Source: JALZVT01 sp964634815 | Lineage (GTDB): Bacteria; Pseudomonadota; Gammaproteobacteria; Pseudomonadales; Azotimanducaceae | Direction: 5' to 3' | Assembly: GCA_964634815.1 (NCBI GenBank) | Contig: CAZWMD010000010.1 | Location: forward strand, 52,300-116,299 | Length of the DNA: 64,000 nt | Shown: positions 60,849 through 64,000 of the stretch, one piece after another | How the letters are laid out: each line of letters begins with the position of its first letter | Numbering within the stretch: position 1 is the stretch's first letter | Program-made: the position numbers and the translations under genes | The notes under the pieces: generated by a model | Database searches by the model: none | What the model was told of the DNA's origin: nothing | Seen by the model: the letters and a program-made list of their open reading frames with translations, nothing else

Positions 60849-61751
60849 CTATTTTAGATCACGTAGAACCTGCTTCTCACGCTCGAGATTCAGTAAAGCC
60901 ATGTTGTTTTGTGCAGCTTCGTAGTAGCTGGGCGAGGTGGCAATGGCACGACCAATCAAATATTCCGACGTATCCAAGTCGTTATTTAATAGTGCGATAT
61001 AACCGATGTCGTTGTAAGCAACGGCCTGTGGTTGAATCTTGCTCAGAATATCCAACGCTTCCTCGTATTCTCCAACGCGTGCCGAAACCAGGCCCAGATT
61101 GGCCCAGGCGGGTTTGTAGCTAACCTCTGTGGCAATGGCAAACTCAAAGTATTGTCTTGCCGCTGTAAAGTCTTCAGCGAGATAGCGGGAATAGCCTCGG
61201 TTGTTCCACAGCATGGACGATTTAGCGTTAACAGCGATAGCCGCTGCGTAGTGGCCATCGGCGATGTCGAGTTCGCCTGCCAGATCTGCGATGACACCCA
61301 AGCCATTCCAGGAACGCCACAGTTCTGGATCACTTGCAACGGCCTGAGCAAAGTGATCTTTTGCCTCCTCGTAGCGTCGAACTCTGAGCAGTAGCAGCCC
61401 GCTTTTCTGATGGGCCATTGAAAGCTCTGGGTCTTTCTCCAACGCCTTTGCATAAGCCGCAAGAGTTGGCTCGACGTGCTGGAGCTCGTCTAACTCGAGG
61501 GCCAGGTTTAGCCAGTTTTCCGCTGAATCATCGAGGCTGACAATACGTTGATACAGCACTGAAGCAGCCTCATGGTCATCCTTGTTTGAGGCGAGCCTGG
61601 CCTGAATGAGGAGATGATCCAGCTCGACCTGTGAGGCCTCTGCAATCTGCTCAGCAGTTAATGATTGCTGAGGCGACTCTGGCGTGTTGCCTCCGCCAGT
61701 TGCACAGCCCGCTGAGGCTACCAACAGGCCGACTAAAAATACTATTCTCAT
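60849..61751 (-). CDS. tadD: TadD-like TPR lipoprotein of the Flp pilus
   Basis: 300 residues with a lipobox ASAGC and about six tetratricopeptide repeats (AASVLYQRIVSLDDSAENWLNLAL, ELSMAHQKSGLLLLRVRRYEEAK, ELWRSWNGLGVIADLAG, and others). TadD is thought to help localise the outer-membrane secretin of the tight-adherence (Flp) pilus. It overlaps the TadC gene (ATGA at 61748-61751) and follows it in the same direction, so it should be cotranscribed with tadA, tadB and tadC. Confidence 0.88.
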   Translation of the reverse strand: MRIVFLVGLLVASAGCATGGGNTPESPQQSLTAEQIAEASQVELDHLLIQARLASNKDDHEAASVLYQRIVSLDDSAENWLNLALELDELQHVEPTLAAYAKALEKDPELSMAHQKSGLLLLRVRRYEEAKDHFAQAVASDPELWRSWNGLGVIADLAGELDIADGHYAAAIAVNAKSSMLWNNRGYSRYLAEDFTAARQYFEFAIATEVSYKPAWANLGLVSARVGEYEEALDILSKIQPQAVAYNDIGYIALLNNDLDTSEYLIGRAIATSPSYYEAAQNNMALLNLEREKQVLRDLK

Positions 61752-62737
61752 TGTATGTTATCTCCCAGATACGAGAACACATTTGCGATCCGCATGACAG
61801 CCGGACCAACCGCAACGACAAAAAATGCCGGAAACAAAAACATCACCAGAGGAAATATTAGCTTGGTACCAATCTTGGCTGCCTGTTCTTCGGCCTTCTG
61901 CATACGCTTGTCACGAAACTCTTCCGAGTAAACCCGCAGCGTGTTGGCGACGCTTGTACCAAATCGCAGTGTTTGGACCAATAGGCTTACCAGGCCCTGA
62001 ATGTCATCCAGGCCCGATCGTGTCGCCAGATTTTTCAGCGCCGTCATTCTGTCTACACCAGCCTGCACCTCAGCGCCAACTAGCGCCAGCTCGTCTGCCA
62101 GTTCGGGATGGCTAACCTGCATCTCTCCTGAAACCCGTTGTATAGCTTGTGACAATCCCAGGCCGGCTTCAACGCATACCACCAGTAAGTCCAGTGCGTC
62201 CGGAAAGCCGTCGCGTAGAGCCTTCTGACGCTTGTCCAAGAATCGCTCGAGTACCAGGTTTGGCAGTAATACGCCAACGCCTGCCGCCGAAATTGCATAC
62301 AACAGCACTTCGGTGGTGGTGAGCTCAGGAAAAAAGCGGGTGGCCAGGAAGGCAATTACAGGAAGCCCAAGCGATAAAACGGTTTTTATGCTGTAAAACG
62401 TCTGTAGCGCCGTAGGTTCTCGAAACCCCGCGTGGGTCAGTTTTTTAAGCATCGAACTGCGTTCAAGCTCTTCGCTGGGTAGAACGTGCTGGGCCACCGG
62501 ACCCAGCAGTGTATTTATTCGTAGCGTCAGCCCCTGGCTAGCTGGTTCATCTGTCAGAGTACCACTACCCCGAATGGCTCCCAGTCGACGTTGTACCGGG
62601 TCAACCGCGTTGAAACACAAATAGGCAACCCCCAATCCGAGCAGCGCAAAGGTTAGGCCCGCCATACCGATAATAACTATCCGGAGAGCAGTCTCGTTAG
62701 CGAAGTAGGGCTGTAGTAGCTGAAGAATGGCGTCCAT
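61748..62737 (-). CDS. tadC: TadC, Flp pilus inner-membrane protein (GspF family)
   Basis: 329-residue type II secretion system F-domain protein. There is an N-terminal TM helix, a cytoplasmic F domain with LLVVCVEAGLGLSQAIQRVSGEM and GVDRMTALKNLATRSGLDDIQGLVSLLVQT, and paired C-terminal helices (IFPLVMFLFPAFFVVAVGPAVMRI). With TadB it forms the inner-membrane platform driven by the TadA ATPase. Its neighbours on the same strand are TadB (8 nt) and TadD (overlap). Confidence 0.92.
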   Translation of the reverse strand: MDAILQLLQPYFANETALRIVIIGMAGLTFALLGLGVAYLCFNAVDPVQRRLGAIRGSGTLTDEPASQGLTLRINTLLGPVAQHVLPSEELERSSMLKKLTHAGFREPTALQTFYSIKTVLSLGLPVIAFLATRFFPELTTTEVLLYAISAAGVGVLLPNLVLERFLDKRQKALRDGFPDALDLLVVCVEAGLGLSQAIQRVSGEMQVSHPELADELALVGAEVQAGVDRMTALKNLATRSGLDDIQGLVSLLVQTLRFGTSVANTLRVYSEEFRDKRMQKAEEQAAKIGTKLIFPLVMFLFPAFFVVAVGPAVMRIANVFSYLGDNIQ

Positions 62738-62745
62738 AGTCTGGC

Positions 62746-63717
62746 CTATACCTCAATTCGAATGATCTTTCGCATCAGTAAAATACCAATGCAGGCCCAC
62801 ACAAAAGTAAAAGCAACCACAATCTGCCCAGTTGGGCTACTAACAAGTACCGGGAGGTAGTCTGGAGTAGTTATGCTAATCAAGGCAAACAGCACCAACG
62901 GCACCATGGCGAGTATCCAGCCAGACATACGACCTTCCGCCGAAAGCGTCTTTACGCGGCGTTGAAATCGGAACCGGGAGCGAATCACCTTGCTGATCTG
63001 TTCCAGAATTTCCGCCAGATTACCGCCGGTTTCCCGTTGGACCAGCACGGAGGTCACCAACGCCATAACGGTGATGCTGGGTACTCGGGTGAGTAAGCCA
63101 AACAAGGCCCGTCTTGCGTCGTTGCCGTAGTTCATGTCAGCAAACACAGTACGAAACTCGCCCGCCACAGGATCTGTCAGATCTTCTGATGCCAGCTTCA
63201 GGGCATTGTTAAATGGGTGCCCAGCCAACAGGGCCCGACGAATCACATCCACAGCATCTGGCAGTTGTTCTTCAAACAACTCAAAACGCTTGTTGCGATC
63301 GACTCTTATTTTTGCAATGGGAACAATAAGGCCAACAACACCAAGTACCAGAGCCACAAACCAAAATCGAGAGAAAAACCAACCAACTAACGCCAGCACC
63401 AGGCTTAGCAGGATCGAAAATAGAACCACCCGGTATGCCCGGTAGTGATGCCCAGCCTGCTCGATGGTTGTTGTCAGTCCAGCCATTGCAGGTAGCTCTT
63501 CAAGCCATGCCTCCCAGGGAGACAATTGTTTCAGATACTTCTGCCTGAGAATCGACTGGATACCGGCTAACTCACCAGCGGTGTCGATATTGGCGAGGCG
63601 CTGTTGCAGCCGCTGCCGCAGCCGGCGACCTTCGCCAAACACAGGAACTATCATGCTGTAGCTGAGCAAAACTACTGCGGTAAAGACCATTCCAATGAAA
63701 ATGCCTGCCCCTTGCAT
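62746..63717 (-). CDS. tadB: TadB, Flp pilus inner-membrane protein (GspF family)
   Basis: 323 residues, paralogous to TadC. It has an N-terminal helix, tandem helices in the middle (VLFSILLSLVLALVGWFFS), the F domain with DVIRRALLAGHPFNNALKLASEDL and a C-terminal pair of helices. TadB and TadC may form a heteromer. Start ATG 63717 is 4 nt after the stop of TadA. Confidence 0.92.
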   Translation of the reverse strand: MQGAGIFIGMVFTAVVLLSYSMIVPVFGEGRRLRQRLQQRLANIDTAGELAGIQSILRQKYLKQLSPWEAWLEELPAMAGLTTTIEQAGHHYRAYRVVLFSILLSLVLALVGWFFSRFWFVALVLGVVGLIVPIAKIRVDRNKRFELFEEQLPDAVDVIRRALLAGHPFNNALKLASEDLTDPVAGEFRTVFADMNYGNDARRALFGLLTRVPSITVMALVTSVLVQRETGGNLAEILEQISKVIRSRFRFQRRVKTLSAEGRMSGWILAMVPLVLFALISITTPDYLPVLVSSPTGQIVVAFTFVWACIGILLMRKIIRIEV

Positions 63718-63721
63718 AGCG

Positions 63722-64000
63722 CTACTCCCAAATTCCTGCGTCTAGCGGCGCTTCGAATACCGATAAAGGCAAGTCGATTCCACGAGCGGTTAATGGCTTG
63801 TGAAAGCTCGGTATGACCCCAGTGGCGCATAGGTCTCCAAGCACTTCGCCCTCACTGCTAATACCCGTGCGCTTAAAGGTAAAGAGATCTGACATGGTAA
63901 TGATGTCTCCCTCCATGCCATTTACCTCCTGAATGCTCGTCAGGCGACGTTTGCCGTCTTCATGACGCACGATCTGAATCACCAGGTCGATGGCAGAGAC
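63722..64000 (-). CDS. tadA: TadA/CpaF secretion ATPase, C-terminal part (truncated by window edge)
   Basis: Only the last ~92 codons of the gene are inside the window, the frame being open to base 64000. The visible sequence reads VSAIDLVIQIVRHEDGKRRLTSIQEVNGMEGDIITMSDLFTFKRTG, typical of the end of CpaF/TadA ATPases, and the remainder to DAGIWE is the C-terminal tail. The N-terminal part and Walker motifs lie beyond the window. TadA hydrolyses ATP for assembly of the Flp pilus. Confidence 0.9.
   Translation of the reverse strand, partial: VSAIDLVIQIVRHEDGKRRLTSIQEVNGMEGDIITMSDLFTFKRTGISSEGEVLGDLCATGVIPSFHKPLTARGIDLPLSVFEAPLDAGIWE

Noticed and set aside
1..64000. tRNA, rRNA, insertion sequence, prophage or integron content
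   Set aside because: No cloverleaf-like sequence, transposase or integrase was recognised by eye. A tRNA scan could not be run, so small RNAs may be missed.

Overview
The window looks like a chromosomal segment of a marine, heterotrophic gammaproteobacterium. The evidence is a moderate GC content, dense short intergenic spaces, many acyl-CoA and xenobiotic enzymes, TadABCD pilus genes, an unusual isocitrate dehydrogenase and a selenoprotein. A relative of the OM60/NOR5 (Halieaceae) or SAR92-like groups is plausible, but this is inference from gene content only. A run of 100 Ns flanked by an identical 55-nt sequence shows that it comes from a scaffolded draft assembly. I found no rRNA, tRNA, CRISPR array, insertion sequence or prophage.

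Region 1 (1-14.1 kb) is mostly lipid, aromatic or steroid-like catabolism. It holds a 5'-truncated short-chain dehydrogenase, a ThuA-like protein coupled to an F420/FMN-type luciferase-fold oxidoreductase, malic enzyme, a zinc alcohol dehydrogenase divergent from an acyl-CoA synthetase, a small protein plus Rieske oxygenase pair, a CurA-like reductase, a thioesterase-kinase-SET run, a cation efflux pump and a thiolase. Region 2 (14.2-21 kb) has a TTC38-like TPR protein, an unrecognised three-gene cassette with two tail-anchored proteins, an aminotransferase, a 580-residue isocitrate dehydrogenase with an internal duplication, and a class II aldolase-fold protein.

Region 3 (21-29 kb) contains three acyl-CoA dehydrogenases: one isovaleryl-CoA type, and one large Mcd-like type translationally coupled to a haloalkane dehalogenase. 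It also has an orphan type IV prepilin, an aldo/keto reductase and a PhyH dioxygenase. Region 4 (29-36 kb) has a minus-strand run (GST-like, MBL hydrolase, double DsbA/HCCA-isomerase-like protein, TetR regulator) with a consensus -10 box abutting an inverted repeat that may be the TetR operator. A PPOX protein, a membrane protein with HEWGH and a zinc-ribbon protein follow.

Region 5 (36-43 kb) is a coupled run of phosphoesterase, DUF4956 membrane protein, beta-propeller lipoprotein and an alpha/beta-hydrolase-fold protein lacking its nucleophile serine. It converges on a CotH-like secreted protein and a patatin. Region 6 (42.7-50 kb) has two divergent genes sharing Arg/Gly/aromatic repeats. 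Beyond a strong bidirectional terminator lies a GrdB/PrdB-family selenoprotein, which appears as two ORFs separated by an in-frame TGA followed by a perfect SECIS-like hairpin. An S9 peptidase and a transglutaminase-like pair follow.

Region 7 (50-64 kb) has a secreted protein with 11 PKD-like modules showing a two-module higher-order repeat, a sulfatase, a DUF255 thioredoxin-like protein with a possible VOC-domain remnant beside it, the assembly gap, a tail-collar lipoprotein and the tadA(partial)-tadB-tadC-tadD run. The strongest candidates for a second look are the selenoprotein and the internally duplicated isocitrate dehydrogenase.
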